Program-made: the position numbers and the translations under genes
Part shown: positions 33,787 through 41,973 of the stretch, piece after piece
Numbering within the stretch: position 1 is the stretch's first letter
How the letters are laid out: each line of letters begins with the position of its first letter
NCBI GenBank assembly: GCA_049799955.1
Contig: JBARIW010000066.1
Coordinates: 34,549 to 98,548 of the forward strand
Origin: JBGTFE01 sp049799955
GTDB taxonomy: Bacteria; Acidobacteriota; Blastocatellia; Pyrinomonadales; Pyrinomonadaceae
DNA length: 64,000 nt
Reading direction: 5' to 3'
Notes under the pieces: model-generated
The model's database searches: none
Seen by the model: only the letters and a program-made list of their open reading frames with translations
Told to the model about the DNA's origin: nothing

Positions 33787-34344
33787 TTACTTTTTGTTCG
33801 TCGCCGAATTGGTTTTGTTCTCTTTCGGCGCTTCGACGCTGTTTGAATTACTGTTTGAGGCGGGAGTTTCCGCGTCTTTCACTTTATTCATTTCCTCGGT
33901 AAAGCGCTGTTTCAACTCGTCGAGATATTTGTCGAGCGCGACCTTCCATTCGCCGTCTTCCTTAACGAGCGGAATATTTTCGTTCTCGCTCGTTACATCG
34001 TTTTTGACCATAACAATCGCCGTATCGCCCTCGATTTTTTCGCCGCGAATTTCGGGAAGCTCCTGAAAAGGCGCGCCGTCGTCTTTTTTCAAAAGCTCGT
34101 CGGAAGTTGTGTTTGCCGACAGGGCGGCATTATCAAGCAGGACGAGCGTTCCTTTTGAAAGCAGTTTTTTGATTGCCGCCGGGTCTTTTTTCTTCGAGGC
34201 TTCATTCAGCGCCTTCAGCGTCTCGGTCGGCGTGCGTTGGCTGGCTGTGTTTTTTTCAGTGCTTCCGCTTCCACCGCTGTTGACGTTACAACCGATAAAA
34301 AAAAGCGCGCACAGCGCAACCGTAAATATTTTGTAATGCCTCAT
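33787..34344 (-). CDS. Lipoprotein with NTF2-like domain (DUF4878-like)
   Basis: The ATG at 34344 gives MRHYKIFTVALCALFFIGC, with a lipobox-like FIGC. A Ser/Thr-rich linker precedes TPTETLKALNEASKKKDPAAIKKLLSKGTL, a DUF4878-type start, and the C-terminus is an Asn/Ser/Lys tail. Its upstream neighbour is a paralogue with the same layout. It probably resides in the outer membrane facing the periplasm. The role is unknown. Confidence 0.75.
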   Translation of the reverse strand: MRHYKIFTVALCALFFIGCNVNSGGSGSTEKNTASQRTPTETLKALNEASKKKDPAAIKKLLSKGTLVLLDNAALSANTTSDELLKKDDGAPFQELPEIRGEKIEGDTAIVMVKNDVTSENENIPLVKEDGEWKVALDKYLDELKQRFTEEMNKVKDAETPASNSNSNSVEAPKENKTNSATNKK

Positions 34345-34351
34345 AAAATTC

Positions 34352-34391
34352 TTCTTCAATCCAAAATCCAAAATCTAAAATCCAAAATCGG
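34352..34391. repeat. Short direct-repeat stretch 'AATCCAAAATCC'
   Basis: Four near-tandem copies of CCAAAAT(C) lie between the two lipoprotein genes. No opposite arm is present, so it is like a half of the palindromic intergenic elements. Confidence 0.6.
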
Positions 34392-34856
34392 CTAAGGTAT
34401 TCTGCCCTGATTGATTCTGTCGTCAAGCTCTTTATTATCCTGTTCATTCTGCTGCATCATCTGGCTGGCAATTCCCGGTTTGTCGATTTTCCAGATGCCG
34501 TCTTCGAGAACAAACGGAACGGTGTCCCACGTTCCGTATGCATTTTTCACTTCAATCGTGGCGCGTTCGCCTTCGATTTTCTGATTGCGAAATCCGGCGG
34601 TTTTCTGGTCGGCGGTAAAAAGAGTCTCGTTTTTAACTATGTCATCGACCGCCAAGCCCTGGTCGCGCGCCTGCTGCTCCGCCATTTTTATCGAAGCTTC
34701 CGACAGCAGAATCTTCATCGACGTAATATCTTTTTTCTTGAAAGCATTAATATAAGCTTCCAGAGTTCTGAGCGGCGTCGAAGGCGGCGGCTCGTTCGCG
34801 CAGGCGAGCAATGCGACTCCCGCCAGAACAATTAAAACGACTTTATAAAAACGCAT
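34392..34856 (-). CDS. Lipoprotein paralogous to the adjacent downstream gene
   Basis: The ATG at 34856 gives MRFYKVVLIVLAGVALLAC with a good lipobox (LLAC). The domain matches the neighbour: STPLRTLEAYINAFKKKDITSMKILLSEASIK, then IEGERATIEVKNAYG, VPFVLEDGIWKID. The two lie in tandem and are clearly duplicates that have diverged. The functional class is DUF4878/NTF2-like lipoprotein; the ligand is unknown. Confidence 0.72.
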   Translation of the reverse strand: MRFYKVVLIVLAGVALLACANEPPPSTPLRTLEAYINAFKKKDITSMKILLSEASIKMAEQQARDQGLAVDDIVKNETLFTADQKTAGFRNQKIEGERATIEVKNAYGTWDTVPFVLEDGIWKIDKPGIASQMMQQNEQDNKELDDRINQGRIP

Positions 34857-34933
34857 TTTTGAATAAACCTTTATCGAATAGTTATACTTAAAAAGCAAAG
34901 TATAACTCAAAAACGGCAGGAGCGAAAAAACAG

Positions 34934-35221
34934 GTGGAGCGAAAAAAACTGAGCGCGGAAGAAATTCGGGAGGCTTTGGAAGGCTTGAACGGCTGGCAGA
35001 CGGAAAACAATAATTTGAAAAAGCGTTTTGAATTCAAAAACTTCGCCGAAGCGCTTCGCTTTGTAAATAAAGCGGGCGAAATCGCCGAACGACGCGACCA
35101 TCATCCCGACATACTTTTCGGCTGGGGCTACGCCGAATTTCAAATCACGACGCACGACGCGGGCGGCATCACGCAGTTTGATTTTGCTTTGGCAAAGGAA
35201 ATCGAAACCATCGAAACCTAA
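34934..35221 (+). CDS. Pterin-4-alpha-carbinolamine dehydratase family protein
   Basis: At 95 residues it has the DCoH/PhhB layout: LSAEEIREALEGLNGWQ, KRFEFKNFAEALRFVNKAGEIAERRDHHPDI with the catalytic HHPD motif, then GWGYAEFQITTHDAGGIT. It dehydrates 4a-hydroxytetrahydropterin in amino-acid hydroxylation and is also seen as an accessory protein. GTG at 34934 is the start, after GCAGGAGC. No hydroxylase is adjacent. Confidence 0.9.
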   Translation: MERKKLSAEEIREALEGLNGWQTENNNLKKRFEFKNFAEALRFVNKAGEIAERRDHHPDILFGWGYAEFQITTHDAGGITQFDFALAKEIETIET

Positions 35222-35301
35222 TCGAACGACTCAATCAATCCCTTTCCCCGATAGATAATTCCGTCTTTTGAAAGGCTTTACTCATCGAAAGACACAATAA
35301 A

Positions 35302-35540
35302 CTAAGCCAAAGCTATAGTTGAACTATAGCAGAGGTATAGTAAACCCATCCTCAAACATAGTAGAACCTATCCTCAGGATTAGTGAGCCTATCGATTGGA
35401 TAAGTCAACCTATCAGTTGGATAGGCTTTACCTATCCTTCGACATAGTAAACCTATCCGAAGGTATAGTGAACTAATCCGAAGGATAGGCATGACTAATC
35501 CAACGGATAGGTTCATCCGTCCTTTGGATTAGTTTATCCT
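35302..35540. repeat. Array of about eleven 21-22 bp imperfect palindromes
   Basis: Units begin at about 35302, 35324, 35346, 35368, 35389, 35410, 35432, 35453, 35473, 35495 and 35514, each of the type CTATCC-(2 to 4)-GGATAG with a variable centre (for example CTATCCGAAGGTATAG, CTATCAGTTGGATAG) and a short A/C/T linker. The spacing is 21-22 bp (last one shorter), close to two DNA turns. Partial units may extend to about 35260. All frames have stops. It lies between the convergent ends of the dehydratase and isocitrate dehydrogenase genes. No constant spacer is seen, so it is not CRISPR. Confidence 0.85.
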
Positions 35541-35552
35541 TCGCCGAGAATC

Positions 35553-37763
35553 TTAAATTCCGTCCACAATAGCATTCAGCGTAGCGGAAGGTCTCATCGC
35601 GGCGTAAGCCTTTTCAGAATTTGGATGATAATAACCGCCGACATCTTGTGATTTTCCCTGCGCTTCAATCAATTCTTCATTAATTTTTGCTTCGTTTTCC
35701 TTCAATGCTTTGGCAACCGGCGCAAATTTTGCAGCAATTTCAGAATCCGACGTTTGATTTGCCAGCGATTCCGCCCAATACATCGCCAGATAGAAATGAG
35801 AACCGCGATTATCGATTTGCCCGACTTTTCTTGCCGGAGATTTGTCGGTCGCTAAAAATTTCGCGTTCGCTTCATCCAAAGCATCTGCCAGAATTTGCGC
35901 TTTTTTATTGTCCTGAGTTTGCGCCAGATGCTCGAAGCTTGCCTGTAAAGCTAAAAATTCTCCGAGCGAATCCCAGCGCAAATATCCTTCTTTTGAAAAT
36001 TGCTCGACGTGTTTCGGCGCGCTTCCTCCCGCTCCTGTTTCAAACAAACCGCCGCCGTTCATTAACGGAACTATCGAAAGCATTTTTGCAGAAGTGCCGA
36101 GTTCCAGAATCGGAAACATATCCGTCAAATAATCTCGCAAAACATTGCCGGAAACCGAAATCGTGTCTTTACCCGTCCTGGCGCGTTTCAAAGTTTCGAG
36201 CATCGCGTCTTTCACATCCATAATTCTGATGTCAAGACCGTCTAAATCATAATTTTCTAAATATTTTTCTACCTTTTGGATGATTTGTGAATCGTGCGCC
36301 CTGTCTTTGTCGAGCCAGAAAATGGCAGGCGTGCCGGAAAGTTTTGCCCGGTTGACAGCCAATTTCACCCAATCCTGAATCGGCGCGTCTTTGGTTTGGC
36401 ACATTCTGAAAATATCGCCGTTCTGAACTTTTTGTTCCAACAAAACATTCCCGTTTTCGTCTTCCACTTTTACCGCTCCTTCGCCTGAAATCTGGAAAGT
36501 CTTGTCGTGAGAGCCGTATTCTTCAGCCTTTTGCGCCATCAAACCGACATTCGGAACAGAACCGAAAGTTTTCGGGTCAATCGCTCCGTTTTGCTTCATA
36601 TCCTCGATAATCGCATCGTAGAAACCGGCGTAAGTTCGGTCGGGAATAATGCAGACGGTGTCTTCTTCGTTGCCGTCTTTATTCCACATTTTCCCGCCGC
36701 CGCGCACCAGGGCAGCCATCGAAGCATCCACAATCACGTCCGAAGAAACGTGAAAATTGGTAATTCCTTTGTCAGAATTGACCATCGCAATTTTCGCGCC
36801 GTTTTCGATTGTCTTTGCGATGTCCGCCCTTATTTCGGCTTCTTTCGGATGTCCTGTAATTTTTTCGTCAAGCGTTGCTAATCCGAAGTTCGGATTGATG
36901 TCTAATTCATTAAAAGTGTCTTTATATTTTTCAAAAACGTCTTTGAAATAAGTTTCGACAATCGCCCCGAAAATAATCGGGTCGGAAACCTTCATCATCG
37001 TCGCTTTTAAGTGCGCGGAAAGAAGAACATTTTTTTCTTTGGCTTCATCAATCGCTTGCCTCACAAAAGATTTCAAGGCGGAAAGATTCATGACGGAAGA
37101 ATCAATTACTTCGCCTGCTTTTAACGGAGCAAAATCTTTCAAAATTGCCGAAGAACCATCATTTCCATAGAAAACGATTCTGAATTTTCCTTCCGCTTCC
37201 ACGGTGGTCGAGTTTTCGGTTCCGTAAAAATCTCCCGAATCCATATGCGCGACGGACGTTGCAGAATCCGAATTCCAAACTCCCATTCGATGAGGATTTG
37301 CTTTGACATAATTTTTTACGGCTTTGGGCGCGCGTCTGTCAGAATTTCCCTCTCTCAGCACCGGATTTACCGCGCTTCCCAAAACGCGCGCATATTTTTT
37401 GTTGATGGCTTTTTCTTCGTCCGTTTTAGGTTCCGCCGCGTAATTCGGCACTCCGAAACCTTGTTTCTGAAGCTCGGCAATCGCTTCTTCCAACTGCGGA
37501 ACGGAAGCGGAAATATTCGGAAGCTTGATAATGTTGGCTTCAGGTTTTGTCGCCAATTCGCCCAATTCCGCAAGCGCATCGGGAACTTTCTGGTCGTCTT
37601 TTAAGTATTCGGGAAAGTTGGCTAAAATTCTTCCCGCGAGCGAAATATCGGGAACTTCAATTTCAATATTTGCGGATTTTGTAAAAGCTTTTAAGATTGG
37701 TAAAAAAGAATGCGTCGCCAACATCGGCGCTTCATCGGTTAAAGTGTAGTAAATTTTTGACAT
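35553..37763 (-). CDS. icd: Monomeric NADP-dependent isocitrate dehydrogenase
   Basis: At 736 residues it has the length and motifs of the monomeric IDH family: KIYYTLTDEAPMLATHSFLPI at the start, NSDSATSVAHMDSGDFYGTE, LDKDRAHD near the middle, and GGSAPKHVEQ and RGSHFYLAMYWAE towards the end. It oxidatively decarboxylates isocitrate to 2-oxoglutarate in the TCA cycle, with NADP+. It is not related in sequence to the dimeric enzyme. Just upstream of it lies a fragment that resembles the end of a different IDH gene. Confidence 0.96.
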   Translation of the reverse strand: MSKIYYTLTDEAPMLATHSFLPILKAFTKSANIEIEVPDISLAGRILANFPEYLKDDQKVPDALAELGELATKPEANIIKLPNISASVPQLEEAIAELQKQGFGVPNYAAEPKTDEEKAINKKYARVLGSAVNPVLREGNSDRRAPKAVKNYVKANPHRMGVWNSDSATSVAHMDSGDFYGTENSTTVEAEGKFRIVFYGNDGSSAILKDFAPLKAGEVIDSSVMNLSALKSFVRQAIDEAKEKNVLLSAHLKATMMKVSDPIIFGAIVETYFKDVFEKYKDTFNELDINPNFGLATLDEKITGHPKEAEIRADIAKTIENGAKIAMVNSDKGITNFHVSSDVIVDASMAALVRGGGKMWNKDGNEEDTVCIIPDRTYAGFYDAIIEDMKQNGAIDPKTFGSVPNVGLMAQKAEEYGSHDKTFQISGEGAVKVEDENGNVLLEQKVQNGDIFRMCQTKDAPIQDWVKLAVNRAKLSGTPAIFWLDKDRAHDSQIIQKVEKYLENYDLDGLDIRIMDVKDAMLETLKRARTGKDTISVSGNVLRDYLTDMFPILELGTSAKMLSIVPLMNGGGLFETGAGGSAPKHVEQFSKEGYLRWDSLGEFLALQASFEHLAQTQDNKKAQILADALDEANAKFLATDKSPARKVGQIDNRGSHFYLAMYWAESLANQTSDSEIAAKFAPVAKALKENEAKINEELIEAQGKSQDVGGYYHPNSEKAYAAMRPSATLNAIVDGI

Positions 37764-37792
37764 TTTATTGCTTGTTTTTATTTCAAATTATT

Positions 37793-37921
37793 ATGTTCAT
37801 TGTCGTTCAACTTCTCCAAAAGTTCAACGATGCCGGTTTAGACGTAATCAAAACCGAAAATCTCTACAACGCGCGTCGGCGCGAAAGGCTATTCGGCGTA
37901 AGTTTGATAGATGAATTATAA
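37793..37921 (+). pseudogene. Possible remnant of a dimeric-type isocitrate dehydrogenase C-terminus
   Basis: The frame reads VVQLLQKFNDAGLDVIKTENLYN, close to the conserved end of Thermus-type NADP-IDH that continues with a 'FDG-x-x-GYS' segment. After NLYN the frame drifts, but the other frame gives VGAKGYSA followed by stop, as if one base were lost or gained. Nothing upstream (before about 37793) is homologous in any frame I read. A terminator hairpin follows at once (37930-37957). The whole may be the stub of an older gene displaced by the monomeric enzyme. The family recall is from memory and should be checked. Confidence 0.42.
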
Positions 37922-37929
37922 ATGATGAG

Positions 37930-37957
37930 GGATGAAGCTTCGGCTTCGTCCTTTTTT
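37930..37957 (+). terminator. Rho-independent terminator
   Basis: GGATGAAGC-TTCG-type stem with GCTTCGTCC and TTTTTT on the plus strand. It follows the gene remnant at 37793-37921, consistent with this being the end of a former transcription unit. A degenerate copy of it is at 39981-40007. Confidence 0.72.
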
Positions 37958-38003
37958 AATGTATATTTAACTCAAATTTCTTACGTCTCCGGCTGATTCA
38001 AAA

Positions 38004-39095
38004 ATGAATATCGCAGGCAAAATAACGGGCTTAAAATACAAAATTCTTCTTTCGGAAGAATTGAAGGAAATTGATATTAAAGATTTTGACGTTAATGCAA
38101 TTCCTTCGGCTTGTTTGGTTACAGACGACCAGAATATTTTTGCAATATCGAAATGGGTTTCGCCTAAAAGAACTCGTTCCTATCCATTTGAGCGCGTCTT
38201 TAACACTTTGCATATTTCAAAGAAAATAACGGTGATTCCGATAGTAAAAGACGAAGGAGCAAAAGGCGACAGGGACTTTATTCAGTGGGACACTGTTTCG
38301 TTAATGTCGCTGCTCGATGTATTTGTAATTTTTGCTTATTACACTAAAGCGGACGGAAAAAACCTCAAAATAACGAATCAACAATTTGATAATGAATATG
38401 TGCTCGCAAAAATCAAAGAAATCGAGCAATATCACAGCTCGGCGCTGCATTGGAATTTGAACGAGCTTAACACGAATTTACATAATATTATTGATAAGGT
38501 TAAATTTTCGTATTCAAACATTGAAAAATTAACGGGCGTAAAACTTCATAGTGCAAGCGGATTAGATAACTTCAAAGAAAAAATCGGTCAGGACGTTTCG
38601 CTTTTTATGGAGTTTTCAAGAGGCAAAGCGGAAAAAGCGCAATCGAGAGAATTTATTACCAGACAGCCGAAAGAAAGCCTGACAACGCTTTCAAAAGCAA
38701 AAATCACAATCGCCAATTATTTAGGCGGGCAATACTTTCTGACGGTTGACGAAGGATTACTAACAGAAGATAAAATACTTCTGATAGAAGGAAAACACAG
38801 CAAAAACTCGATTCTTCCGAGCAAGGGCGACATAAAAGACGGATTATTGAAAATGATTTTGTATTGTAATCTTTCGGAAGTAACTGTTGACGGAAAGTTT
38901 ATACAAAGCGAAGCTGTTTTAAGTCTGACTTCGTCTAAACTCAAAGGCGCGATAGATAATTTCAGCAGTAATGAATCGATTTTAAGTTTTGTCGAAGAAA
39001 ACAATTTTTCGGCATCACAAAAACAGTTGATTGAAACGGTTGTTGCCGAGGCGAATGAGAATAAATTTATAGTCAGAGTCCAATTTTCAAAATGA
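38004..39095 (+). CDS. Putative type II restriction endonuclease partner of the adjacent methylase
   Basis: At 363 residues with A/T-rich codons unlike its neighbours. A candidate PD-(D/E)xK nuclease core is near residue 247-262: a beta strand with FLTVDEG, then ILLIEGKHSKN (E-x-K) followed by LPSKGDIKDGLLKMILYCN. The N-terminus has CLVTDDQNIFAISKWVSPKRTRSYPFERV, and FIQWDTVSLMSLLDVFVIFAYY. I recall similar proteins in other phyla encoded next to adenine methylases. Its stop overlaps the methylase ATG by 4 bp, the usual arrangement of a restriction-modification pair. The nuclease assignment is inference from motif and context; the recognition site is unknown. Confidence 0.6.
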   Translation: MNIAGKITGLKYKILLSEELKEIDIKDFDVNAIPSACLVTDDQNIFAISKWVSPKRTRSYPFERVFNTLHISKKITVIPIVKDEGAKGDRDFIQWDTVSLMSLLDVFVIFAYYTKADGKNLKITNQQFDNEYVLAKIKEIEQYHSSALHWNLNELNTNLHNIIDKVKFSYSNIEKLTGVKLHSASGLDNFKEKIGQDVSLFMEFSRGKAEKAQSREFITRQPKESLTTLSKAKITIANYLGGQYFLTVDEGLLTEDKILLIEGKHSKNSILPSKGDIKDGLLKMILYCNLSEVTVDGKFIQSEAVLSLTSSKLKGAIDNFSSNESILSFVEENNFSASQKQLIETVVAEANENKFIVRVQFSK

Positions 39096-39892
39096 TAAAA
39101 AGCCCTTTACGCTATCCCGGCGGAAAAAGCAGGTCGGTGAAAATCATCTCCGCGCTGATTCCCGAATTTGACGAATTTAGAGAACCGTTTTTGGGCGGCG
39201 GTTCGGTTTTTATTTACGCGAAACAGCGCTTTCCGAATAAAAAATTCTGGGTGAACGACCTTTATTTCGAGCTTTACAAGTTTTGGGAAATGACTCAAAA
39301 AGACGTTGATGCGCTCGTTGATAAAATTTACGAATGGCGCAATCGCTTTCCAGTCGGGAAAGAACTGCATAAATTTCTTAACGAAAATTTAGACGGCTTT
39401 AACGATTTGGAAAGAGCTACCGCTTTTTTTATTTACAACCGCATTACGTTTTCGGGCACAAGCCTGAGCGGAGGTTTTAGCGAAGGCGCATTTAAAGGGC
39501 GATTTACGGAAAGCAGCATTCAGCGGCTCAACGAATTTGCGAATGTTATTAACGGCACGACTATTACGAATTTCGGTTACGAAGAACTGGTAAAACGCGA
39601 AGGCGAAAACGTTTTTTTATTTCTCGACCCGCCGTATTATTCGGCGAAAAAATCCGCCCTTTACGGCAGAAACGGACACCTGCACAAATCTTTCGACCAT
39701 GAAAAATTTGCCGCTACGATGAAAACCTGCCGCCACAAATGGCTCATCACTTACGACGACAGCGATTATATTAAAGACTTGTTTTCCTTTGCCAAAATCA
39801 CCCCTTGGGAATTAGTTTACGGAATGAGAAACGTAACCGAAGATTCAGACCAAAAGGGCAAGGAACTTTTTATTTCAAATTATCTGCAATGA
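39092..39892 (+). CDS. D12-class DNA adenine methyltransferase
   Basis: At 266 residues, with the D12 (Dam-type) order: LRYPGGKSR at the N-terminus, the AdoMet motif EPFLGGGSVF (motif I), NRITFSGTSLSGGF and the catalytic DPPYY (motif IV) at about residue 179. It methylates adenine N6. It would protect DNA from the nuclease encoded by the overlapping upstream gene. The gene is A/T-rich compared with the housekeeping genes. The target sequence cannot be read from sequence alone. Confidence 0.93.
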   Translation: MIKSPLRYPGGKSRSVKIISALIPEFDEFREPFLGGGSVFIYAKQRFPNKKFWVNDLYFELYKFWEMTQKDVDALVDKIYEWRNRFPVGKELHKFLNENLDGFNDLERATAFFIYNRITFSGTSLSGGFSEGAFKGRFTESSIQRLNEFANVINGTTITNFGYEELVKREGENVFLFLDPPYYSAKKSALYGRNGHLHKSFDHEKFAATMKTCRHKWLITYDDSDYIKDLFSFAKITPWELVYGMRNVTEDSDQKGKELFISNYLQ

Positions 39893-40031
39893 TTATTATT
39901 TCTTAGCTGAAAATGTATTTCATTAGAATTTCAAATATGAAAATCAACGCGGGGAATTTGTTAAAAGGATAAATTTGAAAGGATAAAGTGTCGGCTTCAT
40001 CTTTTTTGTTTTTTGAGCCGGAAGTATAAAA
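39893..40031. other. Intergenic, with degenerate terminator copy
   Basis: Sequence 39981-40007 matches the terminator at 37930-37957 in about 22 of 28 positions, with the left stem arm decayed (GGATAAAG...CGGCTTCATC-TTTTTT). The restriction-modification pair lies between the two copies. The rest shows no feature. Confidence 0.4.
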
Positions 40032-40682
40032 ATGGATATATTTGAGAGCGGAATCCCGGACATCAAAATCGTAAATTTCGGAACATGGCGTAACCCGTTG
40101 GAATTTATCCGTGCACGGATAGTTTTAGAAGCCTGGGACGGATACCTTTATAAGCATTGGGAAAACGGGAAAGAAATAACGGACGGAAAAGTTGCGTTAG
40201 ATTTTGGCGGTTATAAGAAGGATATTCTCTGGGACTGGAAGGCGGAGATAAATGCTTATCATTATTTAATACAAAATCAACACCTCATAAGAGACAACAT
40301 TATCAAGTCTTTGACCGCGGAAGTTAACAGGTTTACTCAATATTTGGATTCGAACGATTCATTTGTTCCGAATATTACGCCCGAAACGCGGGGCTATTTT
40401 GATTTCAAACCGTTTATAGGACCTGAAAGCATCGACTTCGTCGAAGAGAGTAAGGACGATGTTTCATATCTCGAATGGCGTTTCCAATGCGCCTGGGATT
40501 CCGAACACGGTTTTGCCGTAACGACTCATAAAGAAAGAGTAATCCATATAGACCAGGACACCGATATTTGGAAAATTTACGAAGATAACGGAACGCTCGC
40601 GGAAAAACGAAAAGAATACGACGAGCGCGCGAAAAACTCCAAGCCGCCGAAACGTCAAAACCCGTGGTGGAAATTTTGGTGA
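40032..40682 (+). CDS. Hypothetical protein (DUF6985/DUF2004-like C-terminus)
   Basis: At 216 residues, without signal peptide or membrane helix. The C-terminal half contains YLEWRFQCAWDSEHGFAVTTHKERVIHIDQDTDIW, similar to the W-D-x-E-H-G motif of the DUF6985/DUF2004 domain seen in uncharacterised and immunity-type proteins. The N-terminal half is Trp/Tyr-rich (WDGYLYKHWENGKEI). It directly follows the restriction-modification pair but is in its own unit. The function is unknown. Confidence 0.5.
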   Translation: MDIFESGIPDIKIVNFGTWRNPLEFIRARIVLEAWDGYLYKHWENGKEITDGKVALDFGGYKKDILWDWKAEINAYHYLIQNQHLIRDNIIKSLTAEVNRFTQYLDSNDSFVPNITPETRGYFDFKPFIGPESIDFVEESKDDVSYLEWRFQCAWDSEHGFAVTTHKERVIHIDQDTDIWKIYEDNGTLAEKRKEYDERAKNSKPPKRQNPWWKFW

Positions 40683-40841
40683 TTTTTGCTGCGTTGAGGC
40701 TCTGTCCGGCGGTTGGGAAAGAGCTTTACGCGATTGTCAGGGCGAGCGACGCGTTGATTGCGCTTTGATTGATGATTCGTAAACAGACAAGAGACGAGCT
40801 TTGCCCAAAAATCACTTAAAATGTGAAAAAATGCAGAAGGC

Positions 40842-40875
40842 GCGCGCTGCGATTTGCTTTCGCGGCGCATCTTTT
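40842..40875 (+). terminator. Terminator-like hairpin just before purE
   Basis: The stem GCGCTGCGA / TCGCGGCGC (one T-G pair) around TTTGCTT is followed by ATCTTTTTT. The purE ATG lies only about 15-20 bp downstream and no Shine-Dalgarno is visible between, so this may be an attenuator or a terminator of an upstream unit. Confidence 0.6.
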
Positions 40876-40889
40876 TTATTTTGTAAGCA

Positions 40890-41384
40890 ATGGAAAATGA
40901 TACAAAGCCGATTGTTTCGATAATTATGGGCAGCACGTCCGATTGGGAAACGATGAAGAACGCTTCGGAAATTCTGAAAGATTTCGGCGTTCCGTTTGAA
41001 ACAAAAGTCGTTTCGGCGCATCGTACGCCGGATTTGCTTTTCGAGTTTGCAAAATCCGCCGAATCGCGAGGGCTGGAAGTTATTATCGCGGGCGCGGGCG
41101 GCGCGGCGCATCTGCCGGGAATGACGGCTTCGCAGACGGTTTTGCCGGTTCTCGGCGTTCCGGTTCAGAGCAAAGCTTTGTCGGGAATGGATTCGCTGCT
41201 TTCGATTGTCCAGATGCCTGCCGGAATTCCGGTCGGGACGCTGGCAATCGGCGCGGCGGGCGCGAAAAACGCGGCGCTTCTGGCAATTTCGATTCTGGCG
41301 AATTCGCGTCCCGAACTACGAGAAAAGCTGCATAAATTCAGAAAAGACCAGACGGAAAAGGTTTTGGAAAGCAAATTAGCGTGA
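40890..41384 (+). CDS. purE: N5-carboxyaminoimidazole ribonucleotide mutase
   Basis: At 164 residues with the PurE core: IIMGSTSDWETM, VSAHRTPDLLFEFA, GAGGAAHLPGM and VGTLAIGAAGAKNAALLA. It converts N5-CAIR to 4-carboxyaminoimidazole ribonucleotide in purine synthesis, as the partner of PurK, which is encoded in this window in the same orientation 0.6 kb downstream. A terminator-like hairpin lies just before the ATG. Length and motifs are typical. Confidence 0.95.
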   Translation: MENDTKPIVSIIMGSTSDWETMKNASEILKDFGVPFETKVVSAHRTPDLLFEFAKSAESRGLEVIIAGAGGAAHLPGMTASQTVLPVLGVPVQSKALSGMDSLLSIVQMPAGIPVGTLAIGAAGAKNAALLAISILANSRPELREKLHKFRKDQTEKVLESKLA

Positions 41385-41387
41385 AAT

Positions 41388-41882
41388 TTATTCTAAACCG
41401 TCGGTCAACAAGAGATATTCGGTCGTCGAGCCTTTGCGGTAATAACCTAAAATTTTCAAATTCATCTTTACCGCGTCGTTTTTCTGTTTGGCTTTTAATT
41501 GTTCCAGAACGCTTTCTTTGGCAATAATCCAGTAATTTACGTTGTTTTCCGAAACGAGTGTTTCGCTGACGTAAAACTTTTTATCACCCGATGTTTTGCC
41601 GTAAGATTTGAGCCATTTATCGACTGTTTTTTTGCGCGCTTTTTCGAGCTTGCGCGTTTCGGCTAGATAAGTAACCTTTATCGCGCTCGCAAAATCTATC
41701 GCGCTCAGGCTTGTTTCTTCGGTGTTTTCCGTTCCTGCATTGTCGTCTCCGAGAACGCCGGAGAACATTTTATTGATTCTTTGATTTGAGGAAATCATCT
41801 CGGCAATCGACGATTTTTGCGCGAAAGCGTTAAGGCTCAACGCGCCGAAAATCATCAGCGCAACGGTGAATAGTTTTTTCAT
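41388..41882 (-). CDS. Exported hypothetical protein
   Basis: The ATG at 41882 gives a signal peptide MKKLFTVALMIFGALSLNAFAQ. The mature region is about 140 residues with two Lys-rich helices and a C-terminal strand pair (GYYRKGSTTEYLLLTDG). No domain recognised. It lies between purE (convergent, 3 bp away) and purK (divergent). Confidence 0.62.
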   Translation of the reverse strand: MKKLFTVALMIFGALSLNAFAQKSSIAEMISSNQRINKMFSGVLGDDNAGTENTEETSLSAIDFASAIKVTYLAETRKLEKARKKTVDKWLKSYGKTSGDKKFYVSETLVSENNVNYWIIAKESVLEQLKAKQKNDAVKMNLKILGYYRKGSTTEYLLLTDGLE

Positions 41883-41973
41883 ATTTGTTATTTTCATTAT
41901 TTTGAGTTCAAACTACAATCTTAAATGACTGAATAAATTAAAGTTTTTTGCTTTGAAAAGAAACAAAAATTTT

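Noticed and set aside
35302..35540. CRISPR array
   Set aside because: The units have no constant repeat with unique spacers of fixed length; each 21-22 bp unit is itself a degenerate palindrome. No cas gene is present.
40683..40840. Purine or PRPP riboswitch before purE
   Set aside because: No consensus motif could be read; only a terminator-like hairpin is visible.
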